This document shows positions 25,305 through 35,403 of a DNA stretch of 64,000 bases, piece after piece; the stretch's first letter is position 1, and each line of letters starts with the position of its first letter. The position numbers and the translations under genes were made by a program. The DNA comes from Crenobacter caeni. Lineage in GTDB: Bacteria; Pseudomonadota; Gammaproteobacteria; Burkholderiales; Chromobacteriaceae. The notes under the pieces are model-generated. The model worked only from the letters and a program-made list of their open reading frames with translations, was not told the DNA's origin and did no database searches. The stretch lies in assembly GCF_010435965.1 (NCBI RefSeq), contig NZ_JAAGAA010000009.1, positions 148,437-212,436 on the forward strand. Direction: 5' to 3'.

Positions 25305-27391
25305 ATGCGATTTGCCAAGCTTGCCGCCGCCCTTGTACTGGCCTTCCATGTGTCGGCCCACGCCGCGCCCGCCGACCCGGTGATGCTCAATTTCGTGAAC
25401 GCGGATATCCCTGTCGTCGTGCAGGCGATCGGCGAGATCACCGGCAAGACCTTCGTGGTCGACCCGCGCGTCAAGGGTACGGTCAATATCGTGTCGGCCA
25501 AGCCGGTGCCGCGCGAACTCTCCTACCAGATCCTGCTCTCCAGCCTGCGCATGCAGGGTTTCGCCGCGGTCGAGGGGGCGGGCGGCGTGGTCAAGATCGT
25601 GCCGGAGGCTGACGCCAAGCTGCACGCGAAAACCGGCAGCCCCAGGCGTACCGACGTCGACCGGCTGATCACCAAGGTGTTTACCCTGAAAAACGCCAAC
25701 GCCAACCAGCTGGTGCCGGTGTTGCGTCCGCTCATCTCTCCGAACAATACGGTCAGTTCGATGCCGCAGGGCAACGCGGTGGTAGTGACCGACTATGCGG
25801 ACAATATCCGCCGCATCGAGTCAATCATCGAGTCGATCGAGAGTGCGGCCAGTGGCGACGTCGCCGTGCTGCCGGTGGCTTTCGGCTCGGCGATCGAGCT
25901 CTCCGGCCTGCTGGGCAAGTTGTTGCAGGCGCAGGGAGAGGGCGCCGGCAAGGTCACGCTGATCCCGGACGCGCGCGCCAACGTGATCCTCGCGCGCGCC
26001 GACACGCCGGGCGCGATGGGCAAGGTCAAGGGGCTGCTCAGGATGCTCGACAAGCCAAGCCAAGCCGGCGGCAACGTGCGGGTGGTCTACCTGAAGAACG
26101 CCGAGGCGGTGCAGGTGGCCAAGGTGCTGCGTACCTTGCTTACCGGCGAGGGGGGGGGGCTATCCGCCGGCAGCGGTGGAACCAGCCAGCTGGCGAGCAG
26201 CCTGGCAACGGGCGGCGGTAGTAGCGGCGGCAGCCTCGCGCCGGCCGGGGGGGCGGGCAGCGCCAAGCAGGTGACGCAGGACGACAGTGTCAGCGGGACC
26301 GGCGCGATGGTGCAGGCCGACCCGGCCAACAACGCGCTGATCCTCAACGTGCCGGACGCGATGTACCAGAACCTGAGGGGGGTGATCGATCTGCTCGACA
26401 AGCGGCGCGCGCAGGTATTCGTCGAGGCGCTGATCGTCGAGGTGTCGGCCGACCGCACGGTCGAGCTGGGTGTGCAGTGGCAGGCGGCGGGCAAGAACGG
26501 CTTTGTCGGCACCAACTTCCCGAACCCGGGACCGGGCCTCTTGGGCACCTCGCTGTCGCCATCGCTGGGCGAGGCCGGCCAGGCCAGCTATCTGAACCAG
26601 CTGGCCAACGCGGGCGGCCTCAACATCGGCCTGATCGACGGCACGGTCAATATCCCGGGCATAGGCGAGATCCTCAATATCGGCGTGCTCGCGCGCGCGC
26701 TGGAGACGCAGGCCAAGGGCAACGTGCTGTCCAGCCCGACGCTGATGACGATGGACAACGAGCAGGCAACCATCATGATCGGCCAGAACGTGCCCTTCCT
26801 GACCGGCCAGTATGCGAATACCGGCGGTAGCAACGGCGCGGCCAACCCGTTTCAGACCTTCGAGCGCAAGGATGTGGGCATCAAGCTGCAACTGACGCCG
26901 CAGGTGTCCGAGGGCGGCATGATCCGCATGAAGATCTTCCAGGAGGCTTCGGCGGTCGAGCCGACTTCGCTGAAGAACCCGGACGGCCTGATCACCAACA
27001 CCCGCTCGATCGAGACCATGGTGTCGGTGCGCGACGGCAACATCGTCGCGCTGGGCGGGCTGATCCAGGAAACCGTTTCCGACGGCAACAGCCAGGTGCC
27101 GCTGTTGGGCGACATCCCCATTCTCGGCAACCTGTTCAAGTACAAGAACGAGACGCGCAAGAAGAACAACCTGATGGTGTTCCTGAAGCCGACCATCATG
27201 CGCGACGACGAGGGCGTGCAGACCCTGTCGAACAGCCGCTACGACTACCTGGTCGGCGAGAGCATGCGCGCGCAGCGCGAGAAACTGAGCCTCGACCCGG
27301 CCGCCGCGATGCAGTCGGTGCCCGCGGGCAGCCTGAAGGACGAGCTCGAACGCCAGCGTGTACTCAGGAAGTTCGCGCTGGAGCAGCAGCC

Positions 27392-27395
<4 letters not shown>
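25305..27395 (+). CDS. gspD: Type II secretion system secretin GspD
   Basis: The outer-membrane secretin channel. It has 696 residues: signal peptide ([20 protein letters not shown]), N0 domain ([32 protein letters not shown]), N1-N3 modules (about 105-370), and the secretin barrel (about 400-640) with the signature [18 protein letters not shown] Gly/Ser-rich insertion sits between N3 strands (residues about 282-320) and is encoded by a DNA segment with a run of ten G (26150-26159) and one of seven G (26247-26253). The frame is intact as read. The 3' end overlaps gspE by four bases. No lipobox is present, so a separate pilotin would be needed if it requires one. Confidence 0.96.
26150..26159 (+). 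repeat. G10 homopolymeric tract inside gspD
   Basis: Ten consecutive G within the codons for Thr-Gly-Glu-Gly-Gly-Gly-Leu of the N3 loop. Tracts of this length are slippage-prone, and a gain or loss of one base would shift the secretin frame before the barrel. Confidence 0.8.
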
Positions 27396-28840
<1,445 letters not shown>

Positions 28841-28848
28841 GGGACGCG

Positions 28849-30045
28849 ATGGCTCTTTACCGTTACCTCGCGCTCGACGCCGCCGGGCGCGAACAAAAAG
28901 GCAGCTTCGACGCGGACAACGCACGCGCGGCGCGTGCGCTGCTGCGCGAACGCGGGCTTACGCTGGTATCTCTTGATGAGGTGTCGGCCAGGGGCGGCGG
29001 CGCGGGCCGCCGCCTGCCATCTGCCGAACTGCTGCTGCTGACCCAGCAGCTCTCCACCCTGCTCGCGGCGGGGCTGCCGCTCGAGCGCGCGCTGCAGGCG
29101 GTTGCCGAGCAGAGCGAGCGAGGCGAGACCCGGCTTCTGGTCGGCGCCTTGCGCGCCGACATCGTCGAGGGCAAGAGCCTCGCGCAGGCGATGGGCGCGC
29201 AGCCGCAGGTGTTCTTCCCGCTTTATCTGAGCCTGGTGCGCGCCGGCGAGCAGAGCGGGCACCTGGCCGAGGTGATGGCGAGGCTCGCCGAGTATCTGGA
29301 GCGCCGGCACGCGCTGACGCAGAAGGTGACGCTGGCGCTGGCCTACCCGGCGGTGGTGACGGTGGTCGCCGTGCTGGTGGTCGCGGGGTTGATGAGCTAC
29401 GTGGTGCCGCAGGTGGTCGGCGTGTTCGCGCAGACCAAGCAGACGCTGCCGCTGATCACCCGCCTGCTGATCGCTGCCAGCGACTTCACCCGGCACTGGG
29501 GCTGGCTGGTCGCACTGGCGCTGGTGGCGGCCGGGTTTGCCTGGCGCCAGGCGATGCGTGGCACGGCGTTCCGCCGCGCGGTGCACGTGCGCCTGCTTGC
29601 CCTGCCGGTGATCGGCCGGCTGATGCGCGCGGTCAACACCGCGCGCATGGCGAGCACGCTGGCCATCCTTGCCGGCAGCGGCGTGCCGCTTCTCTCGGCG
29701 CTGGAGACGGCCGGCGGACTGGTGACCCTGCTGCCGATGCGCGAGGCGCTGGAGGCGGCCGCCGCCAAGGTGCGCGAGGGGGTGCCGCTGTCGCGCTCGC
29801 TCGCCACCGGCCGCCAGTTCCCGCCGGTGCTGATCCAGCTGATCGCCAGCGGCGAGCAAAGCGGTAAGCTGCCGGCCATGCTCGAGCGCGCGGCGCTCCA
29901 GCAGCAGGCCGAGGTCGAGCGGCGGCTGGCCGCCTTCACCGCCTTGCTCGAACCCCTGCTGATCCTGGTGATGGGGGGCGTGGTGCTGGCGATCGTGATG
30001 GCGATCATGCTGCCCATCATCGACATGAACCAGATGGTGCGCTAG
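28849..30045 (+). CDS. gspF: Type II secretion inner-membrane platform protein GspF
   Basis: A 398-residue polytopic platform protein binding GspE and GspL. The N-terminal YRYLALDAAGREQKGSFDADN and two T2SSF repeats (about 65-190 and 270-390) are visible, each opening with an LAAGLPLERAL / LAGSGVPLLSAL-type motif and ending in membrane helices. The ATG at 28849 follows the gspE stop by 8 bp, with GGGGAC as a weak ribosome site. It is a paralogue of PilC at 7898. Confidence 0.96.
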   Translation: MALYRYLALDAAGREQKGSFDADNARAARALLRERGLTLVSLDEVSARGGGAGRRLPSAELLLLTQQLSTLLAAGLPLERALQAVAEQSERGETRLLVGALRADIVEGKSLAQAMGAQPQVFFPLYLSLVRAGEQSGHLAEVMARLAEYLERRHALTQKVTLALAYPAVVTVVAVLVVAGLMSYVVPQVVGVFAQTKQTLPLITRLLIAASDFTRHWGWLVALALVAAGFAWRQAMRGTAFRRAVHVRLLALPVIGRLMRAVNTARMASTLAILAGSGVPLLSALETAGGLVTLLPMREALEAAAAKVREGVPLSRSLATGRQFPPVLIQLIASGEQSGKLPAMLERAALQQQAEVERRLAAFTALLEPLLILVMGGVVLAIVMAIMLPIIDMNQMVR

Positions 30046-30078
30046 GCACCGAACAGATCCATATCGGGAGACTTGAAC

Positions 30079-30507
30079 ATGGCACAACGCAAGCAAAAGG
30101 GTTTCACCCTGATCGAAATCATGGTGGTGATTGTGATCCTCGGCATCCTGGGCGCCTTGGTGGTGCCCCGCCTGATGGGGCGGCCGGACGAGGCGCGCGC
30201 GGTCGCCGCCCGCCAGGACATCAACACGCTGGCGCAGGCGCTCAAGCTCTATCGGCTGGATAACGCGCGCTACCCGACCAGCGAGCAGGGGCTGTCCGCG
30301 CTGGTCAGCAAGCCGACCTCGGGCCCGCAGCCGAAGAACTGGAAGCCCGGCGGCTACGTCGAGCGGCTGCCGGTCGACCCGTGGGGCAACCCCTACCAGT
30401 ACGCGGCACCGGGCACGCACGGCGAGATCGACATCTGGAGCCTGGGCGCCGACGGCGAGCCGGGCGGCGAGGGCGGTGACGCCGACGTCGGCAACTGGCA
30501 GCAGTAA
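30079..30507 (+). CDS. gspG: Major pseudopilin GspG
   Basis: The major subunit of the type II pseudopilus. It has 142 residues: a short prepilin leader ending KQKG|FTLIEIMVV (PilD cleavage after Gly, Glu at +5), a hydrophobic helix, then the GspG core with YRLDNARYPTSEQGLSALV, LPVDPWGNPYQY and the calcium-site tail SLGADGEPGGEGGDADVGNW. CGGGAG precedes the ATG at 30079; a TTG at 30073 is an alternative. It is 33 bp after gspF. Confidence 0.97.
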   Translation: MAQRKQKGFTLIEIMVVIVILGILGALVVPRLMGRPDEARAVAARQDINTLAQALKLYRLDNARYPTSEQGLSALVSKPTSGPQPKNWKPGGYVERLPVDPWGNPYQYAAPGTHGEIDIWSLGADGEPGGEGGDADVGNWQQ

Positions 30508-30513
30508 GCGGCG

Positions 30514-30996
30514 ATGGCGGCGAGCCGCGGCTTCACGCTGATCGAGCTCTTGGTGGTCATGCTGATCGTCGGCGTGCTCACCACCACGGTCACGCTGAGC
30601 CTCTCGCCCGACAGCCGGCAGCAGGGGCTGGACGCCGCCGCGCGTTTCGCGCGGGTACTCGAGCAGGGCGTCGACGTCGCGCAGCAGGGCACGCCGATGG
30701 CGTTGGCCTGGCAGGCAAACGGCTACCGCTTCGCCGAATACGGCGCCGACGCACGTTGGCGATCGCCCTCGGATACGTTTTTTGCCGAGGGACGCTGGCC
30801 GGACGGCGTGCGCGCCGAGTCCGCGCGTTTTGACGGCGTGTCGTGGCCGGCGGGCGAGCTGCGTCTGATCTGGCAGGACGGCGAGGCGAACCCGCTCGAA
30901 ATCACGCTGACCGACGGACGCGTGCGCTGGCAGGTCGTGCTCAACCCGCTGGGCTTTGCCCGCGTCGAAGAAGCCGGCGTGGAGGCGGGGCCGTGA
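30514..30996 (+). CDS. gspH: Minor pseudopilin GspH
   Basis: A 160-residue minor pseudopilin. The leader is only six residues (MAASRG|FTLIELLVV), Glu+5 is present, and the globular domain carries the GspH-type strand pattern (GYRFAEYGADARW, WPAGELRLIWQDGEANPLEITL). It starts 6 bp after gspG and overlaps gspI by four bases (GTGA). Confidence 0.93.
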   Translation: MAASRGFTLIELLVVMLIVGVLTTTVTLSLSPDSRQQGLDAAARFARVLEQGVDVAQQGTPMALAWQANGYRFAEYGADARWRSPSDTFFAEGRWPDGVRAESARFDGVSWPAGELRLIWQDGEANPLEITLTDGRVRWQVVLNPLGFARVEEAGVEAGP

Positions 30997-31367
30997 AGCG
31001 CGCGCGAGGATTCACCCTGTTCGAGGTGTTGGTCGCGCTCGCCATCATGGCGATCGCGCTGACCGCGCTGCTGCGCGCCTCGGCGCTAGCCGCCGACAAC
31101 AGCGAGCGGCTGCGCCTGTCCATGCTGGCAAGCTGGGAAGCGCAGAACCGCATCGAGACGATGAAGGCACTGGGCGAATGGCCCGACATCGGCGGCACGA
31201 GCGGCGAGGTAGTGCTGGTCGAGGGCGCGCCTGCCCTGCGCTGGCAGCGCGACGTCAGCGACACACCGAACCCGGGCTTCAGGCGGGTCGTCGTGCGCAT
31301 CCTCGCGGCGGGGCCCGAGCCTTACGCGCTCGCCGAGCTGACCGGTTTCGTGAGGCGGCCGCGATGA
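30993..31367 (+). CDS. gspI: Minor pseudopilin GspI
   Basis: A 124-residue minor pseudopilin of the tip complex. The leader is MKRARG|FTLFEVLVALAIMA (Glu+5). The family segment SWEAQNRIETMKALGEWPDIG lies near residues 45-65 and the C-terminus GFRRVVVRI near 95. It starts with GTG at 30993 in a four-base overlap with gspH, and its stop overlaps the gspJ ATG. Confidence 0.93.
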   Translation: MKRARGFTLFEVLVALAIMAIALTALLRASALAADNSERLRLSMLASWEAQNRIETMKALGEWPDIGGTSGEVVLVEGAPALRWQRDVSDTPNPGFRRVVVRILAAGPEPYALAELTGFVRRPR

Positions 31368-31951
31368 GGCGCGCGCGCGGCATGACCCTGGTCGAGATCC
31401 TGGTCGCGATGAGCCTGCTCGCGATCCTCTCGGCGATGGGCTACAAGGCGTTTTCCGCGCTGATGCTCTCGCGCGAGCAGCTCACCGCCTACTCGGCGCG
31501 CTGGACGGACCTTGCGCGGGTGTTCCACCGCGTCGAGACCGACGTCGCCGCGCTGGCGACGGCCGCCGAGGCGGGCGCCGTGCCGCCACCCACGGCCAGT
31601 CAGGCCGACACGCTGACACTCGAGGAGACGGCCGACGGCGCGCAGCGTCTGGTGCTGCCCGCCTACGGCAACAAGAGCCCGTTAGGCCGCATCGAGCGGG
31701 TCTACCTCGCCGACGGCAAGGGGCTGTCCTGGCAGAGCCGGCCGCTGGGCTTCGCCCGCGAGGCCGTCCCCGAGCGCTACCCGCTCTTTGGCGGCGACAC
31801 GCACGCCCGCTTTGCCGTGCTGCTGGCCGGCAACCGCGAGAGCCCGCGCTGGCCGGTGGACGGCGTGCCGCCTGGCGACGCGCGCGCACTGGTGATGACG
31901 GTGACGCTTCAAGGCGGGCAGACGGTGCGCCGGGTGTGGAGCCTGCCATGA
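31364..31951 (+). CDS. gspJ: Minor pseudopilin GspJ
   Basis: A 195-residue minor pseudopilin of the tip complex. The leader is MRRARG|MTLVEILVAMSLLAI, with Met rather than Phe at mature position 1 but Glu kept at +5. The globular part includes WTDLARVFHRVETDVAALA and RIERVYLADGKGLSWQ. It overlaps gspI and gspK by four bases each, so the pseudopilin genes are translationally coupled. Confidence 0.92.
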   Translation: MRRARGMTLVEILVAMSLLAILSAMGYKAFSALMLSREQLTAYSARWTDLARVFHRVETDVAALATAAEAGAVPPPTASQADTLTLEETADGAQRLVLPAYGNKSPLGRIERVYLADGKGLSWQSRPLGFAREAVPERYPLFGGDTHARFAVLLAGNRESPRWPVDGVPPGDARALVMTVTLQGGQTVRRVWSLP

Positions 31952-32901
31952 GGCGCGAGCGCGGCATGGCGGTGGTGATGGCGCTCTTGGTCGTCGCGAT
32001 GGCGGCGACGGCGGCGGCCGTGGTGCTCTGGCAGCAAGGCTTGTGGCTGCGTCAGGTCGAGGCCGACCGCGCGAACGCGCAGGCGCGGCTGGTCGCCGAC
32101 GGCGGCATAGGCTGGGCGATCGAGGTGCTGCGTTACGACGGCGAGACGACCGGCACCGACACGCTGGCCGAGCTGTGGGCGCAACCCCTGCCCAGGACCG
32201 ACGCGCAGGGCGTCGCCGTCAGTGGCCAGCTCGCCGACGCGCAGGGGCGCTTCAACCTGAACAACCTGGTGCAGAACGGGCAGGGGGTGCCGGCGCAGCT
32301 TGCGCTGTACCGGCGGCTGCTCACCGAGTTGCAACTGCCGGTGTCGCTCGCCGACGCGCTGGCCGACTACCTGGACGCCGACGACGACGCGCGTGCGGGC
32401 AGCGCCGAGTCGGCGTGGTATTTGACGCAGCCGCGCCCTTACAAAAGCGCGAACGCACCGCTTGTGCGGCTGAGCCAGCTCGCGTGGGTCAAGGGCTACA
32501 CGCCCGGTGCGATCGCCACGCTCGCGCCGCACGTGTCGGTACTTCCGGGCGGCGAGCCTGTCGCCATCAACGTGAATACCGCGACCGAGCCCGTGCTGCG
32601 CGCGCTGATCGAGGGCGCACGCGGCGGCGCCCTGCAGGGGCTGATTAGCCAGCGCGTCGACAAGCCGTTTGCCGACGTGGCGGACTTCAAGGCGCGCCTG
32701 CCCGCCGACGCGCGGGTGGCCGACGGCGTGGCCGTCGGCGTCGCCAGCAAGTACTTCCTGCTGGAGAGCCGCGTCGAGCGCGCGCCGATCAACAGGGCGG
32801 TGTCTGCACTGATCGTGCGCGACAACCGGGATACGCGTCTCGTGTGGCGCAGCGACGGCGAACTCGCCCCGCCGCCGCCCGTGGACAGAGGGAAAGAATG
32901 A
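31948..32901 (+). CDS. gspK: Tip pseudopilin GspK
   Basis: A 317-residue large pseudopilin that caps the pseudopilus. The leader is MRRERG|MAVVMALLVVAMAA. Mature position 5 is Met, so the otherwise universal Glu5 is missing, as usual for GspK. The T2SSK body contains QGRFNLNNLV, YLDADDDARAGSAESAWY (a helical insertion domain segment) and INVNTATEPVLRAL. ATG 31948 overlaps the gspJ stop; GTG 31936 would add four residues. It overlaps gspL by four bases. Confidence 0.93.
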   Translation: MRRERGMAVVMALLVVAMAATAAAVVLWQQGLWLRQVEADRANAQARLVADGGIGWAIEVLRYDGETTGTDTLAELWAQPLPRTDAQGVAVSGQLADAQGRFNLNNLVQNGQGVPAQLALYRRLLTELQLPVSLADALADYLDADDDARAGSAESAWYLTQPRPYKSANAPLVRLSQLAWVKGYTPGAIATLAPHVSVLPGGEPVAINVNTATEPVLRALIEGARGGALQGLISQRVDKPFADVADFKARLPADARVADGVAVGVASKYFLLESRVERAPINRAVSALIVRDNRDTRLVWRSDGELAPPPPVDRGKE

Positions 32902-34013
32902 GCATTCTGAGACTGATGTACCGGCCGGCGTGGCCGGACAGCGAGATGGCGCTGCCTTGGGTGCTGCTGGGCGAGCGAGGCGAGCGGCTCGACGGCGGCG
33001 ACGACGAGCCGGCCGCGTGGCCGCGCACCGGCGAGACCGAGCTGGTGTTGCCGGCAGGCCAAACGGTTTTTTTGCGCGCCGCATTGCCCAAGGCCTCGCG
33101 CGAGCGCATGCAGGCGGCGGCCGGCTACGCGCTGGAAGAGCGCCTCGCCAACGACGTGCAGGCCAACCTGTACGCGCTGGGGCCGGCCGCCGGCGGCGAG
33201 CACGGGGTCGCGGTGACCGAGGCGTTCGGCGTGCGCCGCGCGGTGGCCATGCTGCGCAGCCTCGGGCGCACGCCCGACCGCATCGTCCCCGAGGAGACGC
33301 TGGGCCCGGCGGAAGGGGGCTGGCAGCTTGCGGCGGCAGCCGACGGCGGGCGCATCGCGCGCGAAGGAGAGGCGCTCGCGTGGTATTTGCCCGCGGGTGA
33401 GGTTGGTGACGCGCTGTGGGCGCGGCTGACGGCGCTCTCGGGCGCACCGCAGGTGCAGCCGGCCGTGACCGACGCCGGCTGGACGGCGGGCCGTGCGGCG
33501 TCGCCGTACGACTTCGCGCAAGGCGAACTCGCCGCCGGGCGCTGGTGGCGGACCTGGGGGCCGGCGCTGCGCAAGAGCGGCCTGGTGCTCGCACTGTTCG
33601 CCGCCTTGCAGCTGGCGCTGCTGTTGGGCGAAGCGGGCTACCTTGCGTGGCGCAAGCAGCAGCTCGCAACCGAAATCAAGGCGTTGGCCGTGCCGCTCGC
33701 CGGCAGCCAGGCCGTGCCCGGCAACAGTGCCTTGCCGATGCTGCGTGCGCTCGACCGCTTGCGCGCCGAGCGCGGCCAGCCGGTCAGGCTGGACGGCACC
33801 GCCCTGCTCGCGCGCTTGGGCGAGGTCGCCGGCAGCACGCTCGCGCTGCAGCAATTGAACATCGAGGACGGGCGCGTGGTGCTGCGGGCCGCACAGGTGC
33901 CGGACGAGACCTTCGCGCGCTGGCGCTCGCAGCTTGCGCGGCAGGGCGTCGCGCTGTCGCGGCGCGCCGGCGAGGGCGGTGCGCAGGAATGGGTATTGGC
34001 GGGGGAGCCGTGA
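32898..34013 (+). CDS. gspL: Type II secretion protein GspL
   Basis: A bitopic inner-membrane protein linking GspE to GspM. It has 371 residues: an N-terminal actin-like cytoplasmic domain (about 1-225, with LVLPAGQTVFLRAALPKASRERMQAAAGYALEERLA-type residues near 50-85), one transmembrane helix (about 233-255) and a periplasmic ferredoxin-like domain. GGAAAG precedes ATG 32898. The stop shares one base with gspM (TGATG). Confidence 0.9.
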   Translation: MSILRLMYRPAWPDSEMALPWVLLGERGERLDGGDDEPAAWPRTGETELVLPAGQTVFLRAALPKASRERMQAAAGYALEERLANDVQANLYALGPAAGGEHGVAVTEAFGVRRAVAMLRSLGRTPDRIVPEETLGPAEGGWQLAAAADGGRIAREGEALAWYLPAGEVGDALWARLTALSGAPQVQPAVTDAGWTAGRAASPYDFAQGELAAGRWWRTWGPALRKSGLVLALFAALQLALLLGEAGYLAWRKQQLATEIKALAVPLAGSQAVPGNSALPMLRALDRLRAERGQPVRLDGTALLARLGEVAGSTLALQQLNIEDGRVVLRAAQVPDETFARWRSQLARQGVALSRRAGEGGAQEWVLAGEP

Positions 34014-34522
34014 TGGGACGTTGGCAACAATGGCAAAAGACGCTGCAGTCGCGGTACCGGGCGCTGAGCCGGCGCGAGCAGTGGCTGGTTGGCTCCGCCG
34101 CCGTCCTGCTGCTGGTCGGGCTCGTCGACCTCGCGGTGTGGTCGCCGGCGAGCGACTACGTCGAGAAGAACCGCGGGCGTGTCGCGCGGCTGGAAGCCGA
34201 GCTGACGCTCGCGCGTACCCTGTCGGACGAGGCCGCGCGCCTCAAGCGCACCCCCGTGGTGGCCGCGCTGCCGGCGGCCGAGCTCGAGCCGCTGGTGAAA
34301 CGCACGCTGGAAGGCAAGCTTGCGGGCAACTGGCAGTTAAGCCCCGAGGGCGAGCAGGGGGTGCGCATCAGCGGCGAGCTGCCATTCGACGAGTGGATGC
34401 GCGCCAGCGGCGAGCTTGCGCTCGCGCAAGTGCGGGTGGTGCGGCTGGACGCCACCGCGACCGGCTCCCCCGGCATGGTCCGCCTCGACGCGGTGCTCGT
34501 CCACGCGGGTGGCCAGGCATGA
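34013..34522 (+). CDS. gspM: Type II secretion protein GspM
   Basis: A 169-residue bitopic protein that partners GspL. It has a short cytoplasmic N-terminus with YRALSRREQWLV, one membrane helix (VGSAAVLLLVGLVDLAVW, about 26-43), a helical stretch (YVEKNRGRVARLEAELTLARTL) and a C-terminal ferredoxin-like fold ending in VRLDAVLVHAG. It starts one base inside gspL and overlaps gspN by four bases. Confidence 0.9.
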   Translation: MGRWQQWQKTLQSRYRALSRREQWLVGSAAVLLLVGLVDLAVWSPASDYVEKNRGRVARLEAELTLARTLSDEAARLKRTPVVAALPAAELEPLVKRTLEGKLAGNWQLSPEGEQGVRISGELPFDEWMRASGELALAQVRVVRLDATATGSPGMVRLDAVLVHAGGQA

Positions 34523-35265
34523 GGCGGGTGTGGCAGGCGGCGCTGGTGGCCCTGCTGCTGGCGCTGGGCGCGCTCGCCGCGTGGCCGGCCAGTTGGCTCG
34601 ATGTACCGCTGTCGGCGGCGACCGGCGCGCGCTGGCGACTCGCCGGCGCCGAGGGCACCCTGTGGCGCGGCTCCGCGCAGCCGGTATTCGTCGGCGAGGA
34701 CGGCACGGTGTTGCCCGCCTCGCGCATAGGCTGGGACTGGCAGGGCGCGGCGCTGTGGCAGGGAGCGCTGGCGTGGACGCTCGTGAGCGACGCCGGCGAG
34801 GGGCGCCTCGCGCTGCGGCCGGACGGCTGGCAGCTCGAGCGTTTTTCCGCCGCCGTGCCGGTCGGCGCGCTGGCCGGATTGTCCGACACCTGGCGCGCGG
34901 CCCGGCTGGGCGGCGTGCTGGTGCTGGACGTCGGGCGCTTTGGCCGGCAGGCAGGGCGTTTCGACGGTGCGGCGACGCTCGAATGGCGCGGCGCGTCCTC
35001 GCCGCTGACCCGCATCCAGCCCTTCGGCAGCTACCGGCTCGCCGCGAGCGGCGCGGGCGAGCGCATCGCCTTGCAGCTTGCCACGCTGGCCGGTCCGCTC
35101 ACCATCGACGGGCAGGGCAGCTGGCAGATAGGCCAATTGCCGGACTTTGGCGGGCAGGCGTCCAGTTCCGAGGCCGACTATCCGGCGCTCAAGCCGCTGA
35201 TGCTGATGCTGGGGCTGCCGGACGGGCCGACCAGCGTGCGCTGGCGCGCGCGGGCCACTATTTGA
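34519..35265 (+). CDS. gspN: Type II secretion protein GspN
   Basis: A 248-residue accessory T2SS protein with one N-terminal membrane helix (about 6-25) and a periplasmic strand-rich domain. Family-like segments are LAGAEGTLWRGSAQPV, RIGWDWQ and GPLTIDGQGSWQIGQ. GspN is optional in many systems and its exact role is unclear. It is the last gene of gspC-N; the stop TGA lies within a TTGACA at 35262-35267. No terminator was seen before the carA promoter. Confidence 0.88.
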   Translation: MRRVWQAALVALLLALGALAAWPASWLDVPLSAATGARWRLAGAEGTLWRGSAQPVFVGEDGTVLPASRIGWDWQGAALWQGALAWTLVSDAGEGRLALRPDGWQLERFSAAVPVGALAGLSDTWRAARLGGVLVLDVGRFGRQAGRFDGAATLEWRGASSPLTRIQPFGSYRLAASGAGERIALQLATLAGPLTIDGQGSWQIGQLPDFGGQASSSEADYPALKPLMLMLGLPDGPTSVRWRARATI

Positions 35266-35275
35266 CATTTGCATG

Positions 35276-35304
35276 TTGCGGCGCAGTGAGGTCGCGGTTA
35301 TCAT
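35276..35304 (+). promoter_or_regulatory. Candidate carA promoter
   Basis: TTGCGG (35276-35281) and TATCAT (35299-35304) with a 17-bp spacer. The predicted leader of about 93 nt contains the hairpin at 35320-35352. Confidence 0.45.
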
Positions 35305-35319
35305 GGCAAGGTTTGACCG

Positions 35320-35352
35320 AACGGGACAGGCGCCAAGGCGCCGGGTCCCGTT
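35320..35352 (+). promoter_or_regulatory. Leader hairpin in front of carA
   Basis: AACGGGAC (35320-35327) pairs with GTCCCGTT (35345-35352), and an inner GGCGCC / GGCGCC pair extends the stem. No U-tract follows, so it is not a classical terminator. It lies 51 bp before the carA start and may be a regulatory or stabilising leader structure. Confidence 0.5.
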
Positions 35353-35403
35353 CGTCACAATAAGAATGACAAAGAATCAGCAACAATCATCAGGAGCTAA
35401 CCA

